From NCBI GenBank assembly GCA_963719325.1, contig CAVRBW010000011.1, positions 62,001-126,000 of the forward strand: a stretch of DNA of 64,000 bases. Direction: 5' to 3'. Below, in pieces: positions 51,345-60,304 of the stretch. A program made the translations under genes and the position numbers. Under the pieces are notes generated by a model that worked only from the letters and a program-made list of their open reading frames with translations, was not told the origin of the DNA and made no database searches. Source of the stretch: DATBLE01 sp963719325 (GTDB taxonomy: Bacteria > Actinomycetota > Thermoleophilia > Gaiellales > Gaiellaceae). Position 1 is the stretch's first letter. Each line of letters opens with the position of its first letter.

Positions 51345-51466
51345 CAGCCGTCGCCGCGCCCGACATGTGCGGGCGCGGCACTCAACCCTCTGCCGTCAGC
51401 AGGCGATGCGAGCGAAGCGAGCGAGCGGAGGAGGGGGCTCGTGAGGGGACCAGGGGTTCCCCCGCG
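51345..51466 (+). repeat. Two-hairpin dispersed repeat, copy C (partly degenerate)
   Basis: Between the thioredoxin and scpB genes. Hairpin 1 is perfect (GCCGCGCCCG, loop ACATGTG, 51353-51379) and matches copy B; the distal hairpin (GAGGGGACCAGGGGTTCCCC region, 51441-51460) is degenerate. It abuts the scpB stop, as copy B abuts the efeO stop. Confidence 0.6.
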
Positions 51467-51469
51467 TCA

Positions 51470-52066
51470 TCAGGCGGGTCGGCGTTCGGCGATCGCCTCG
51501 AGCCGCCCGCGGATCTCGTCCGCGTTGCCCCCCAGGTCGTCGACCCGCGGGAGCGCCGAGAGGCTCTCGAGTCCGAAGACACGCTCGAAGAGCGGCGTGG
51601 TCCGGTAGCGGATCGCGCCCCCTTCGTCGCGTCCGGACTCGGCGATCAGCCCACGCTCGACGAGGCCGGCGACGACCGAGTCGGCGGCGACGCCGCGGAT
51701 CCTGGCGACGTCCGGCCGGCTGCACGGCCCAAGGTACGCGACGACGGCGAGGGTCTCGAGCGCCGCCTGCGAGAGGCCCCGCTCGACGGGCCGCTCGAAC
51801 AGCCGTGCGCAGGCGTCCGCCTCCTCACGGGCCGCGCGGAAGGCATAGCCGCCGGCGACCTGCTCGAGCACGATCCCGCTTCGCCCCTCGGCGTACCGCT
51901 CGCCGAACAGGGCGAGCGCTTCCTCGACGCGGCCGAGATCGTCGTCGGCTGCGACCGCGAGGTCCTCGACCGAGAGCGGCTGGGAGGCGACAACCAGCAG
52001 CGCCTCGAGCGTCCGCGCGAGCTCGTCCAGGGGATTGGTCGTGATCAGGCGGAGCGGACGTTCCAC
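51470..52066 (-). CDS. scpB: Segregation and condensation protein B
   Basis: Winged-helix partner of ScpA and SMC in chromosome condensation. 198 residues: LDELARTLEALLVVASQPLS and RGLSQAALETLAVVAYLGPC followed by RGVAADSVVAGLVERGLIAE, the standard ScpB pattern. GTG 52064-52066 is chosen; it overlaps scpA by 22 bases. Confidence 0.92.
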   Translation of the reverse strand: MERPLRLITTNPLDELARTLEALLVVASQPLSVEDLAVAADDDLGRVEEALALFGERYAEGRSGIVLEQVAGGYAFRAAREEADACARLFERPVERGLSQAALETLAVVAYLGPCSRPDVARIRGVAADSVVAGLVERGLIAESGRDEGGAIRYRTTPLFERVFGLESLSALPRVDDLGGNADEIRGRLEAIAERRPA

Positions 52067-52956
52067 GGACTCTCTCCTTCCTCGTCTGCGACAGTCATTC
52101 CTTCCTCGTGCCGGGCGATCCGAATCGGCGCGAACGGCGCTGCCTGCTCGATCACGATCTCGCCGGCCTTGCGCAGCTCGAGCAAGGCCAGGAAGGCCAC
52201 CGCCTGCTCGACCCGGGAAAGACCGGTGACCTCCTGCTCGAAGTCGAACCGTCGCCGCCGCCGCAGCAAGGCCCGGAAGCGCTCGAGGAACTGGACGACC
52301 GGCGGAAAGCGCAACGCCATATGCGTGAGCGAGACCTCTGGGGGCTCGGCGGCGAGGGCGCGCAGCGCGCGAGCAAGCGTCTCGGGCGGTTGCGGTGCGA
52401 TGCGCGGCTCGGCCCGAGGAGCGAGCGGCGCGGGGCCGAGGCGGAAGAAGCGGTCGCGCTCCTCCAGGAGGCGGTCGGAGAGCCAGCCTGCCGCCTCCTT
52501 CATCCGGCGGTACTCCTCGAGGCGCCGGGCCAGCTCCTCGGCGGCTTCTTCCGGGTCGAGGTCGCCCAGCTCGACCGCCTCCTCCGGGAACAGCTCTCGC
52601 GCCTTCAGCTCGAGCAGGGCGCCGACGAGCACCAGAAACTCGCCGCACGCCTCGAGGTCGAGCGCATCACGCTCTCCGCTGGAAGCGACGTCGGCAAAGC
52701 CGCCGTCGCCCGGCAAGGCGGCACCGGCTCCGCCAGTGCCGAGGCCGCTGGAAGCGACGGCGGCAAAGCCGCCGTCGCCCGGCAAGGCGGCACCGGCTCC
52801 GCCGGTGCCGAGGACCAGATGCTCGACGAACGTGACGACGACGTCGGCGACGTCGACGTCCCGCGGCTCCAGCTCCTCGCGCAGCACGAGGGTGAGCAGC
52901 AGGTCGAATGGCCCCTCGAACGCGTCGAGGTCGAGCTCGAGCTCCCGGACGTGCAC
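52045..52956 (-). CDS. scpA: Segregation and condensation protein A with inserted Gly/Ala repeats
   Basis: Kleisin subunit linking SMC heads. 303 residues: DAFEGPFDLLLTLVLREELE (N-terminal SMC-binding helix), ACGEFLVLVGALLELKAREL and the C-terminal winged helix (LSRVEQAVAFLALLELRKAG). Two tandem 23-residue repeats (LGTGGAGAALPGDGGFAAV and its copy) interrupt the N-terminal domain after LVLGT. This is a 69-bp repeat containing GGCAAAGCCG cores, in frame. Confidence 0.9.
   Translation of the reverse strand: MHVRELELDLDAFEGPFDLLLTLVLREELEPRDVDVADVVVTFVEHLVLGTGGAGAALPGDGGFAAVASSGLGTGGAGAALPGDGGFADVASSGERDALDLEACGEFLVLVGALLELKARELFPEEAVELGDLDPEEAAEELARRLEEYRRMKEAAGWLSDRLLEERDRFFRLGPAPLAPRAEPRIAPQPPETLARALRALAAEPPEVSLTHMALRFPPVVQFLERFRALLRRRRRFDFEQEVTGLSRVEQAVAFLALLELRKAGEIVIEQAAPFAPIRIARHEEGMTVADEEGESPWNVRSA
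52677..52814. repeat. Tandem 69-bp repeat inside scpA
   Basis: Two units of 69 bp (52677-52745, 52746-52814), nearly identical, each holding the palindromic cores GGCAAAGCCGCC and GGCAAGGCGGC. They add 46 Gly/Ala-rich residues to ScpA in frame. The core resembles the CCGGCAAAGCCGG units at 4003-4081. Confidence 0.85.
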
Positions 52957-52966
52957 GCGCGGGAGG

Positions 52967-53848
52967 CTAGCGGCGCGGGCGGACGCGGCCACGCGGGACG
53001 GCCATCGTGGGCCCGCGCGGAATCTCGCGGCGGCGCTTGACCGACGGACGCCCACCTCCCGCGCGGAAGAACTGCCACCAGACGAAGAACGCGGTCGAAA
53101 GCGCGAAGACGACGATCGTCACCCAGAAGTTGAGCCGCTCGCCGAGGAAGCGGTGTGACGGGTCGACCCGGATCAGCTCCTCGAAGGCCCGGCCGAAGCA
53201 ATACACGGAGACGTACAGGGAGAAGAGCGCGGGGGGTTTGATCCGGAAGCGGCTGCCGATCCAGATCAGGATGCCGGCGAGGCCGAGGTCGTACAGGAAC
53301 TCGTAGAGGAAGGTCGGGTGGAACGTGTCCGAGGTCGCGTACTGCAGCGGCCGATGCTCGGGGTCGATCTCCAGACCCCACGGCAGGTTCGTCGGCTTGC
53401 CGAAGAGCTCCTGGTTGAACCAGTTGCCCCAGCGACCGATCCCCTGCGCCACGAGCAGGCCGGGCGCTCCGGCGTCCATGAACAGCGTCATGCTCTCGCC
53501 GGCTCGGCGGACGACGAACGCGGCGGCGATGCAGCCGAGGAGAATGCCGCCCCAGACGCCCAGTCCTCCCTCCCAGACTGCGAAGGGCCCCCACCATTCG
53601 TCGGGCACCTGGTCCCAGCTCGTGATGTCGTGGTAGATCCGCGCGCCGACGATCCCGAACGCGACCCCCCAGACGGCGACCCGGATGACGAGGTCCCAGT
53701 CGCCGCCGAGCTTCGTCCAGCGCCAGCCCGTGAGACCGAGGCACGCTGCGATCGCCAGCAGCAGCATCAGCCCGTACATGTGAATGTGCAGCGGGCCGAC
53801 GTCGAAGACGCCGGAGCTCGGGGAGGGGATCGAGGCGAGCAGTTGCAC
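52967..53848 (-). CDS. lgt: Prolipoprotein diacylglyceryl transferase
   Basis: Attaches diacylglycerol to the lipobox cysteine of lipoproteins, such as EfeO in this window. 293 residues, seven membrane helices. The Lgt signature GIGRWGNWFNQELFG and HPTFLYEFLYDLGL are clear. A basic tail (VKRRREIPRGPTMAVPRGRV) closes the protein. It lies 10 bases upstream of scpA. Confidence 0.95.
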   Translation of the reverse strand: MQLLASIPSPSSGVFDVGPLHIHMYGLMLLLAIAACLGLTGWRWTKLGGDWDLVIRVAVWGVAFGIVGARIYHDITSWDQVPDEWWGPFAVWEGGLGVWGGILLGCIAAAFVVRRAGESMTLFMDAGAPGLLVAQGIGRWGNWFNQELFGKPTNLPWGLEIDPEHRPLQYATSDTFHPTFLYEFLYDLGLAGILIWIGSRFRIKPPALFSLYVSVYCFGRAFEELIRVDPSHRFLGERLNFWVTIVVFALSTAFFVWWQFFRAGGGRPSVKRRREIPRGPTMAVPRGRVRPRR

Positions 53849-53902
53849 GGCCAGAGCCGTGATTCTGACTGCAGCGGCTAATGCCTGCTGGCTACTAGGT
53901 AA

Positions 53903-54106
53903 CTAGAGCAGGATGCGCAGCGCAGTTTCGGACGGGCAGCCGCCCTCGAGCAGATCGACCGCGAGGTGGAGGTCGACTTCGAGGCGGCCGGCGAGCTCGG
54001 CGGCCTCGCCGGTGCTGTAACCCGCGCGCTCGAGCTCCTGCGCCCGCCAGCGCTCGATCCGCTCGCTTTCGGTTTCCCGGTAGACGTCAAGCTCTGCCGC
54101 AGACAT
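53903..54106 (-). CDS. Small helical protein of unknown function
   Basis: 67 residues: a charged N-terminal helix (ETESERIERWRAQELERAG) and a second segment, LEVDLHLAVDLLEGGCPSET. Small proteins of this style recur in actinobacteria. There is no known domain. It has its own ATG and stands alone between lgt and the anti-sigma-like gene. Confidence 0.5.
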   Translation of the reverse strand: MSAAELDVYRETESERIERWRAQELERAGYSTGEAAELAGRLEVDLHLAVDLLEGGCPSETALRILL

Positions 54107-54202
54107 GCCCGATCCTTTCGGTCGCTCCGTGTACCAGGTTGTTCGGCGCGTGGCGCGAATCGGATCTCCCCTTTTCGGGGGGGTTCGCCGACGGCCGTGC
54201 GC

Positions 54203-54886
54203 TCAGTGAAACGACCGCGCAACCCGGAGAGCCTCGTCGCGCGTGAAGTCGCCCTCCAGGCGGATCGTCAGCGGGCCGCGCTCCCACAGCAGCACGTCCC
54301 GCGCCAGCCGGATGCGCTCGTCGCGGATCTGGTTCGTCGGCGACAGGTAGAGGAAGTGCTTCGCGCCGGAGAGGAAGTAACCCTGACCGCCGTTCACGGT
54401 CACGGGCTCGATGTGCGTCGCGGGCTCCGCGAGCTTCTTGATGAAGTCCCCCTCCCGGGTCGCCCGGAGCTGCGAGACGAGCAGCCGCACCTGACCGTAG
54501 ACGAACCACAGCTGCTCTCCGTCCCACGTCACGCGGTCGGGAGCGCCGAGCAGGCTCGATGTGAGCGGGCGGAAGCCCGTCGTCCGCTGCGCGTCGTCCA
54601 GCGCGATCGGAGCGCCGAGCACGAGCGGCTCCGACGTCTTCACCTCCGGCAACCGGTCGACGACCTCGATGATGACGCCCTGGAGGTGGAAGAAGCGCAG
54701 GATCGCCGAGCGCGCCGGCGGGACGGCGAACGCGATCGCGAGCGCGAGGGCAGCGGCGAGGACGAGCACGAGCGCCCGCCGGCGGCGACGTCGGGGCGTG
54801 AGGCGCGCGCGGACGGCCGGGCCGAGATCTCGCTCCGGCGGAAAGGCGACGAAGGGGGCCAGCGCTCTCAGCTCCCGCTCGTTCAC
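54203..54886 (-). CDS. Membrane-anchored protein paired with a sigma factor (anti-sigma-like)
   Basis: 227 residues: a short cytoplasmic N terminus (VNERELRALAPFVAFPPERD), an Arg-rich stop, one transmembrane helix (LVLVLAAALALAIAFAVPP) and an outer domain with DUF4367-like look (ITFRP-type segment TTGFRPLTSSLLGAPDRVTW). GTG 54884-54886 overlaps the sigma factor stop, so it is likely the regulator of that sigma factor. No zinc anti-sigma motif is seen. Confidence 0.7.
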   Translation of the reverse strand: MNERELRALAPFVAFPPERDLGPAVRARLTPRRRRRRALVLVLAAALALAIAFAVPPARSAILRFFHLQGVIIEVVDRLPEVKTSEPLVLGAPIALDDAQRTTGFRPLTSSLLGAPDRVTWDGEQLWFVYGQVRLLVSQLRATREGDFIKKLAEPATHIEPVTVNGGQGYFLSGAKHFLYLSPTNQIRDERIRLARDVLLWERGPLTIRLEGDFTRDEALRVARSFH

Positions 54887-55506
54887 GCCTCCTCCCCCAG
54901 GTCTTCCGGCCGCGCGTCGCCGGCTTCGCCGGCGACGCTTGCAGCCCCGAGCTCGTCCCGCAAGCGCTCCAGCGCGCGCGAGAGCCGAGACTTGACCGTG
55001 CCCGACCGGACGCCGAGCGCCGCCGCCGTCTCGGCCTCGGAGAGATCGAGGAAGTAACGGCAGGCGAGCGCCTCGCGGTCGGGCTCGGGCAACCGGTTCA
55101 GTGCCGCGAGGAGCTCGTCGCGGCGCTCGGCGCCGAGGAGCGCCGCCTCGGGGGACGGGGCCGCGTCCCCCGAGGCCGCGTCCCCCGAGCCCGCGTCCCC
55201 GGCCGCTCGCAGCGCCAGCGCCGCGCGGCGCCCCGCGGCCCGCCGCCTGTTCCGGGCCTCGTTCGCGACGATGCGCAGCAGCCACGGCTTGAACGGCGCG
55301 CCGGGCCGGAAGCGCCACAAGCCCCGATAGACCTTGACGAAGCCGTCCTGGGCCGCCTCCTCCGCATCGGATGCATTGCCGGCGACGAGATAGGCGGTAC
55401 GAAATGCGATCCCTTGATAGATCTGCACCAGCTCCCCGTAGGCGTCGGCATCGCCACGCTTCGCGCGGGCGACGAGCTCCTTCTCGTCGAGTGGCCGGCC
55501 CACCAC
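54883..55506 (-). CDS. ECF-type RNA polymerase sigma factor
   Basis: 207 residues: sigma region 2 (RTAYLVAGNASDAEEAAQDG; VYRGLWRFRPGAPFKPWLLR) and region 4 (LPEPDREALACRYFLDLSEA, then VRSGTVKSRLSRALERLRDE). Between them is an Ala/Gly/Asp linker made of short direct repeats (GDAGSGDAASGDAAPSPE). GTG 55504-55506 is chosen over frames reading into the dnaE side. It is cotranscribed with the anti-sigma-like gene. Confidence 0.88.
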   Translation of the reverse strand: MVGRPLDEKELVARAKRGDADAYGELVQIYQGIAFRTAYLVAGNASDAEEAAQDGFVKVYRGLWRFRPGAPFKPWLLRIVANEARNRRRAAGRRAALALRAAGDAGSGDAASGDAAPSPEAALLGAERRDELLAALNRLPEPDREALACRYFLDLSEAETAAALGVRSGTVKSRLSRALERLRDELGAASVAGEAGDARPEDLGEEA

Positions 55507-55589
55507 TGCTGCGTATACACCTCTCGCTCGACTCGGGTTCCAGGGTCGCCGGCGGCGGCCGCTCCCAGCGCCCTTTGCTCGAGCCCGAG

Positions 55590-58500
55590 TTACGACACGG
55601 CGGCTTCGCCGAGCAGCGCCTTCACCTCGGCGTAGAAGTCCGCCACCGGCGCGACCCGGTAGTCGGGCCCGAACTCGAGCGTGCGGGGACCGCCCGAGGT
55701 GTCGAGCGCGAGCACGACCTTCGCCTCGCCGGGGTAGTCCCGGACGACGTGGCCGAGCTCGCGGAGCGTTCCGGCCGGCGCCTTGCGGGCGTCGACCCGA
55801 AGCCGGACCTCGGTCGGAGCGACGTACGCCTCGAACTCCGACACCTCGATCGCGATGAGCTTCGACTCGCCTTCCTTGTGGTCGACCCTGGCTTTCATCA
55901 CCAGGATCCGGTCCGCCTCGCACAGCTCGCGGGAGGTCGCGTAGACCGAGTTGAAGACGACGGCCTCGGTGCTGCCGGTCAGGTCGTCGAGACGGAGGAA
56001 GACCATCGGGTCGCCCTTCTTGGTCGTCAACGCCTTCACCGAGGAGACGATGCCTCCGACGACGACGATCTCGCCGTCGCGGCAACGCTCGAGCTCGGCG
56101 AGCGGCCGGTCGGTCTTCCGCCGCAACTGGTCGGCGAGTCCGGACAACGGGTGCTCGGAGACCCACAGCCCGAGCGTCTCCTTCTCGAGGCGGAGGAGCT
56201 CGTTGCGCTCGTACTCCGAAGCCGAGATCGACGCATGGTGGCGCGGGCGTTCCGCCCCGGTCTCTTCCGCGAGGTCGAAGATCGAGCCCTGTCCCGCGAT
56301 CCGGTCGGCCTGCTCGCGGCCGCCCCACGAGAGCGCCTGGTCGAGCACGTCGACCATCCCCTTCCGCGAGGCACCGGTCGAGTCGAGCGCCCCGCTCTTG
56401 ACCAGCGACTCGAGCGCGCGCTTGTTCACCACCTGCGGGTCGACCCGTTCGGTGAAGTCCCAGATCGAGGTGAAAGGTGCGCCGTCGTCGCGTGCGGCGA
56501 TGATCGCCCGGCAAGCCGTCTCGCCCACGTTCTTCACCGCATTCAGACCGAAGCGGATCTTCCCTTCGACGACCGCGAAGTCGACCTGCGAGGTGTTCAC
56601 GTCGGGGGGTAGCACCTCGATCCCCATCTCGTGGCAGGCGTTGACGTAGAAGGGCACACGGTCCTTGGTGTTCATCACCGAGGAGATCAGGGCGGCCATG
56701 TACTCGTGCGGATGGTGCGCCTTCAGCCACGCGGTGCGATACGCGATCAGCGCGTAGCAGGCCGCGTGAGACTTGTTGAACGAGTAGTCTTGCGACTGCT
56801 CCATGTCCTTCCAGAGCTGCTGCGCGACCGCGACCTGCGTGTCGGTCTCGGCGCAGCCGGCGATGAACTTCTCCTTCAGCGACGCCATCAGCGAGTGGAT
56901 CTTCTTGCCGATCGCCTTGCGCAGGTCGTCGGCCTCGCCGGGCGAGAACCCCGCGATCCGCTTCGCGATCTCGAGGTACTGCTCCTGGTAGATGCAGATC
57001 CCGTAGGTCGAGCCGGTGATCTCCTCCAGGCGCGGATCGATGTACGTCACCGGCTCGGACCCGGCCTTCCGCCGCGCGTACACGGGGATGTACGCCATCG
57101 GCCCGGGCCGGTACAGAGCGACGAGCGCGATCAGGTCCTCGAACTCCGTCGGCTTGACCTGGCGAAGGGCCTCGCGCATCCCCGACGACTCGAACTGGAA
57201 GACGCCGACCGCCTCGCCCCGCTCGAGCATCTCGTAGGTGCGGGTGTCGTCGAGCGGGATGTCGTCCAGCTCGAGGTCGCCGATCAGGCGCAGGGCCTCG
57301 TCGATCACGTCGAGGTTCCGCAGCCCGAGGAAGTCCATCTTCAGCAGGCCGAGCTTCTCGACGTCGCCCATCGGGAACTGCGTCACCACCTCCTGCCCCA
57401 CGCCCTTCTGCTGGAGCGGCACGATCTCGGTGAGCGGACGGTCGGAGATGACGACCCCCGCAGCGTGGATCGAGTCGGCGCGGACGAGGCCCTCGAGCGG
57501 TTTCGCCAGGTCCACGATCTCGCGGACGATCGCGTCGGAGTCGTACGCCGCCTTCAACTCCTGCCCAGGCTTCAGACAATCGTCCAGATAGACCTTCGGC
57601 CCCTCCGGGATCAGCTTCGCGACCTTGTCGACCGATCCGTACGGAATCTCCAACACGCGGCCGGCGTCGCGAACGGCTGCCCGCGCCATCATCGTCGAGA
57701 ACGTGATGATCTGGGCGACGCGATCACGTCCGTACTTCTCGGCCACGTAGTTGATCACCCGCTCGCGCCCGGCCACTGCGAAGTCGATGTCCATGTCAGG
57801 CATCGACTTGCGACCCGGGTTGAGGAAACGCTCGAACAGCAGGCCGTAGCGCATCGGATCGACGTCGGTGATCTGCAGGCAGTAGGCGGCGAGCGATCCG
57901 GCCGCGGAGCCGCGGCCCGGACCGACCTGGACGCCGTTCGTCTTTGCGAAGTGGACGAAGTCCCAGACGATCAGGAAGTAGTCGGCGAACCCCATCTCGC
58001 GGATCGTCTTCAGCTCGAACTGAAGGCGGTCTCGAAGCTCGGGGGTGACCGTTTCGTACCGCCGCGAGAGGCCTGCCTCGCAGAGCTCGACCAGGTAGTC
58101 GAAGGCGTCCCGGTCGTCGGGGGTCGGGAACTTCGGCAGCAGCAGCCGGTCGGTCTCGATCGTCACGGTGCAGCGCTCGGCGACCTCGAGGGTCCGGCGG
58201 AGCGTCTCCGGGTAGGCCGCGAAATCGACGGCCATCTCCTCCGGCGTCTTGAAGTAGAACTGGTCGGTATCGAACTTCCAGTGGTTCGGGTTCTTCAGCG
58301 AGTCGCCCGACTGGATGCAGAGCAGCGCCTCGTGTGCGCGCGCGTCGTCGTGCAGCAGGTAGTGGACGTCGCCGGTGGCGACCAGCGGCAGCCCGGTCGC
58401 GTCCGAGAGCTTCGCGAGCTGCGGGTTGATCCGCTGCTGCGTCTCGAGCCCGGCGTTCTGGATCTCCACGTAGGTCGAGTCGCGCCCGAAGATCTGGACC

Positions 58501-59003
58501 AGCCGGTCGAGGTCGGAGGCGGCGTCCTGCGGGCGATTCTCCTCGAGCGCCTTCGAGACGCGGCCGGAGAGGCATCCGGAGAGGACGACGAGCCCCTGCG
58601 AGTGCCGCTCGAGCAGGCCCCAATCGACCCTCGGCTTGTAGTAGTACCCCTCGAGGTAGCCGAGCGAGGAGAGCTTGATCAGGTTCGCATAGCCCTCGTT
58701 CGACTCGGCGAGCACGGTCAGGTGGGCGTAGCCCTTCTCCTGCCGGAGGTGGTCGTCGGCGACGTACAGCTCGCAGCCGACGATCGGCTTGATCCCCTGC
58801 TTGCGAGCCTCGCGGTGGAGCTCGACCGCGCCCGCGAGCGACCCGTGGTCGGTGAGCGTGACCGCCGGCATGCCGAGCTCGGCTGCCCTTGCTGCGAGTG
58901 CCGGGATGCGGCAGGCCCCGTCCAGGATCGAGTACTCGGAGTGGACGTGAAGGTGGACAAAGGGCGCCTCGGACACCGGAGGGCCATCGTACAACTCGTC
59001 CAA
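55590..59003 (-). CDS. dnaE: DNA polymerase III alpha subunit
   Basis: Main replicative polymerase. 1,137 residues: PHP domain (FVHLHVHSEYSILDGACRI, residues 16-34), catalytic aspartates in PDMDIDFAVAGRERVINYVA and GRGSAAGSLAAYCLQI, tandem HhH region and OB fold (IVVVGGIVSSVKALTTKKGD). The single-gene DnaE type without an exonuclease domain. It is followed by TenA after 24 bases. Confidence 0.97.
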   Translation of the reverse strand: MDELYDGPPVSEAPFVHLHVHSEYSILDGACRIPALAARAAELGMPAVTLTDHGSLAGAVELHREARKQGIKPIVGCELYVADDHLRQEKGYAHLTVLAESNEGYANLIKLSSLGYLEGYYYKPRVDWGLLERHSQGLVVLSGCLSGRVSKALEENRPQDAASDLDRLVQIFGRDSTYVEIQNAGLETQQRINPQLAKLSDATGLPLVATGDVHYLLHDDARAHEALLCIQSGDSLKNPNHWKFDTDQFYFKTPEEMAVDFAAYPETLRRTLEVAERCTVTIETDRLLLPKFPTPDDRDAFDYLVELCEAGLSRRYETVTPELRDRLQFELKTIREMGFADYFLIVWDFVHFAKTNGVQVGPGRGSAAGSLAAYCLQITDVDPMRYGLLFERFLNPGRKSMPDMDIDFAVAGRERVINYVAEKYGRDRVAQIITFSTMMARAAVRDAGRVLEIPYGSVDKVAKLIPEGPKVYLDDCLKPGQELKAAYDSDAIVREIVDLAKPLEGLVRADSIHAAGVVISDRPLTEIVPLQQKGVGQEVVTQFPMGDVEKLGLLKMDFLGLRNLDVIDEALRLIGDLELDDIPLDDTRTYEMLERGEAVGVFQFESSGMREALRQVKPTEFEDLIALVALYRPGPMAYIPVYARRKAGSEPVTYIDPRLEEITGSTYGICIYQEQYLEIAKRIAGFSPGEADDLRKAIGKKIHSLMASLKEKFIAGCAETDTQVAVAQQLWKDMEQSQDYSFNKSHAACYALIAYRTAWLKAHHPHEYMAALISSVMNTKDRVPFYVNACHEMGIEVLPPDVNTSQVDFAVVEGKIRFGLNAVKNVGETACRAIIAARDDGAPFTSIWDFTERVDPQVVNKRALESLVKSGALDSTGASRKGMVDVLDQALSWGGREQADRIAGQGSIFDLAEETGAERPRHHASISASEYERNELLRLEKETLGLWVSEHPLSGLADQLRRKTDRPLAELERCRDGEIVVVGGIVSSVKALTTKKGDPMVFLRLDDLTGSTEAVVFNSVYATSRELCEADRILVMKARVDHKEGESKLIAIEVSEFEAYVAPTEVRLRVDARKAPAGTLRELGHVVRDYPGEAKVVLALDTSGGPRTLEFGPDYRVAPVADFYAEVKALLGEAAVS

Positions 59004-59027
59004 GATGGCGCCCTTGCGGGCTCCCGG

Positions 59028-59669
59028 TCAGCGGCTCTTGGCGCCGGCGACGTCCCAGAATGCGAGCTCGTGACGGCTCGACTCCAGGAAGGCCGCGCGC
59101 ATCCGGTTTCGATCGGCGGTCTCGGCCGCCTCGTCACAGACCTCCCTGCACCACTCGGCGAGCTCCTGGAACTCAGGTCCCGCGTACGCGTCGACCCACC
59201 GCGCGTAGAGCTCGTCGTCGGGGCGCGGAAGCGCGGCGGCGACCTCGGCATACCCCCACATGCAGGGGAGGAGCGCGGCGACGAGCTCGGAGAAGTCGCC
59301 GAGCGCGGCGACCCGTAGCAGGAAGTCGGTGTAGGCGCGGGTGACGGGCGCGGCCTCCTCCGCCTCGAGCTCGGCCTCGGAGATCCCCCACTCCTCCGCG
59401 TAACCGCGGTGCAGCTCCATCTCGGTGCCGAGGACCTCGCCGGCGAGGTCGGCGAAGCGCCGCTGCAGGTCGAGCCGCGGAGCACGGGCAGACGCAAGGG
59501 CGAGAAGCCGACCGTACTCGGCGAGGAACAGGTAGTCCTGCCGGACGTAGATACCAAACGCGTGCGAGTCGAGCGTCCCGTCGCCGATCCCGCGCACGAA
59601 CGCGTGCGCGTGCTGTGCGGCCCAGATCGGCTCGGCCTCCGCCCGCAGCTCGTCGCTAAAGCGTGCCAC
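59028..59669 (-). CDS. tenA: TenA-family thiaminase/HMP-recycling enzyme
   Basis: 213 residues, heme-oxygenase-like fold: FSDELRAEAEPIWAAQHAHA, FGIYVRQDYLFLAEYGRLLA, PCMWGYAEVAAAL and ELAEWCREVCDEA, as in TenA proteins that hydrolyse aminopyrimidines in thiamin salvage. GTG 59667-59669 is chosen. It overlaps an upstream paralogue by 14 bases, so the two form a pair. Confidence 0.85.
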   Translation of the reverse strand: MARFSDELRAEAEPIWAAQHAHAFVRGIGDGTLDSHAFGIYVRQDYLFLAEYGRLLALASARAPRLDLQRRFADLAGEVLGTEMELHRGYAEEWGISEAELEAEEAAPVTRAYTDFLLRVAALGDFSELVAALLPCMWGYAEVAAALPRPDDELYARWVDAYAGPEFQELAEWCREVCDEAAETADRNRMRAAFLESSRHELAFWDVAGAKSR

Positions 59670-60300
59670 CGAGCGCGTCCCAGTAGAGGAGCTCGTAGGC
59701 CTGGAGCAGGCGCGCCGCGCGCCGGGCTTGGTCCGGCAACTCCCCGCGTTCGAGTCCCTGTTCGGCGACGGCGAGCGCTCGGTCGGCGAAGTCCGCCGGC
59801 GGCCCGGCGAAGAAGTCGAAGAACGCCACGTCGTGGCGATCGCGGAGCGCGCCGGCGACGCGCCGGCAGGCATCGCCCCAGGCGTCGAGGTTGACGAGGA
59901 AGGCGAGCGCGACATCCGCCCGTCCGCCGTTGAGCGCAAGCCAGGCGACGAAGGCCGGGTAGGCCTGGCAGCCGGGCATCGGCTCGTAGGGATCGCGGCT
60001 TGCCCCGACCGAGGCGGCGAACCCCTCGAGCAGCGAGAGCGCCTCGCCCTCGCCGGCGGCCAGGTCGAGGAAGAAGTCACCAGCGGGCCTCTCGGGGAAC
60101 CGGGCAGCGAGGTGCGCGAAGCTGCGCCGGTCGCTCGCGATGATCAGCCTCTGCTCGGCGGCAAAGGCCTGGAGCGACGCAGCCGGTGCCCTTCCGTCCT
60201 CGACGGCGGCAACGAACGGATGCTCTCGAATCTGGCGGTCGACCGCTTCGAGCCCCTGGCGCAGCTGATCGACAAGCTCGTGGATGCGGGACGGTTCCAT
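59656..60300 (-). CDS. TENA/THI-4/PQQC-superfamily protein
   Basis: 214 residues with the same heme-oxygenase-like fold as TenA but a different active-site pattern (REHPFVAAVEDGRAPAASLQ; PGCQAYPAFVAWLAL). The function is unknown; relatives include PqqC-like and CADD-like oxygenases. ATG 60298-60300. It lies five bases after the PEBP gene and overlaps tenA, suggesting that all three are one operon. Confidence 0.75.
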   Translation of the reverse strand: MEPSRIHELVDQLRQGLEAVDRQIREHPFVAAVEDGRAPAASLQAFAAEQRLIIASDRRSFAHLAARFPERPAGDFFLDLAAGEGEALSLLEGFAASVGASRDPYEPMPGCQAYPAFVAWLALNGGRADVALAFLVNLDAWGDACRRVAGALRDRHDVAFFDFFAGPPADFADRALAVAEQGLERGELPDQARRAARLLQAYELLYWDALGGTL

Positions 60301-60304
60301 CGCC

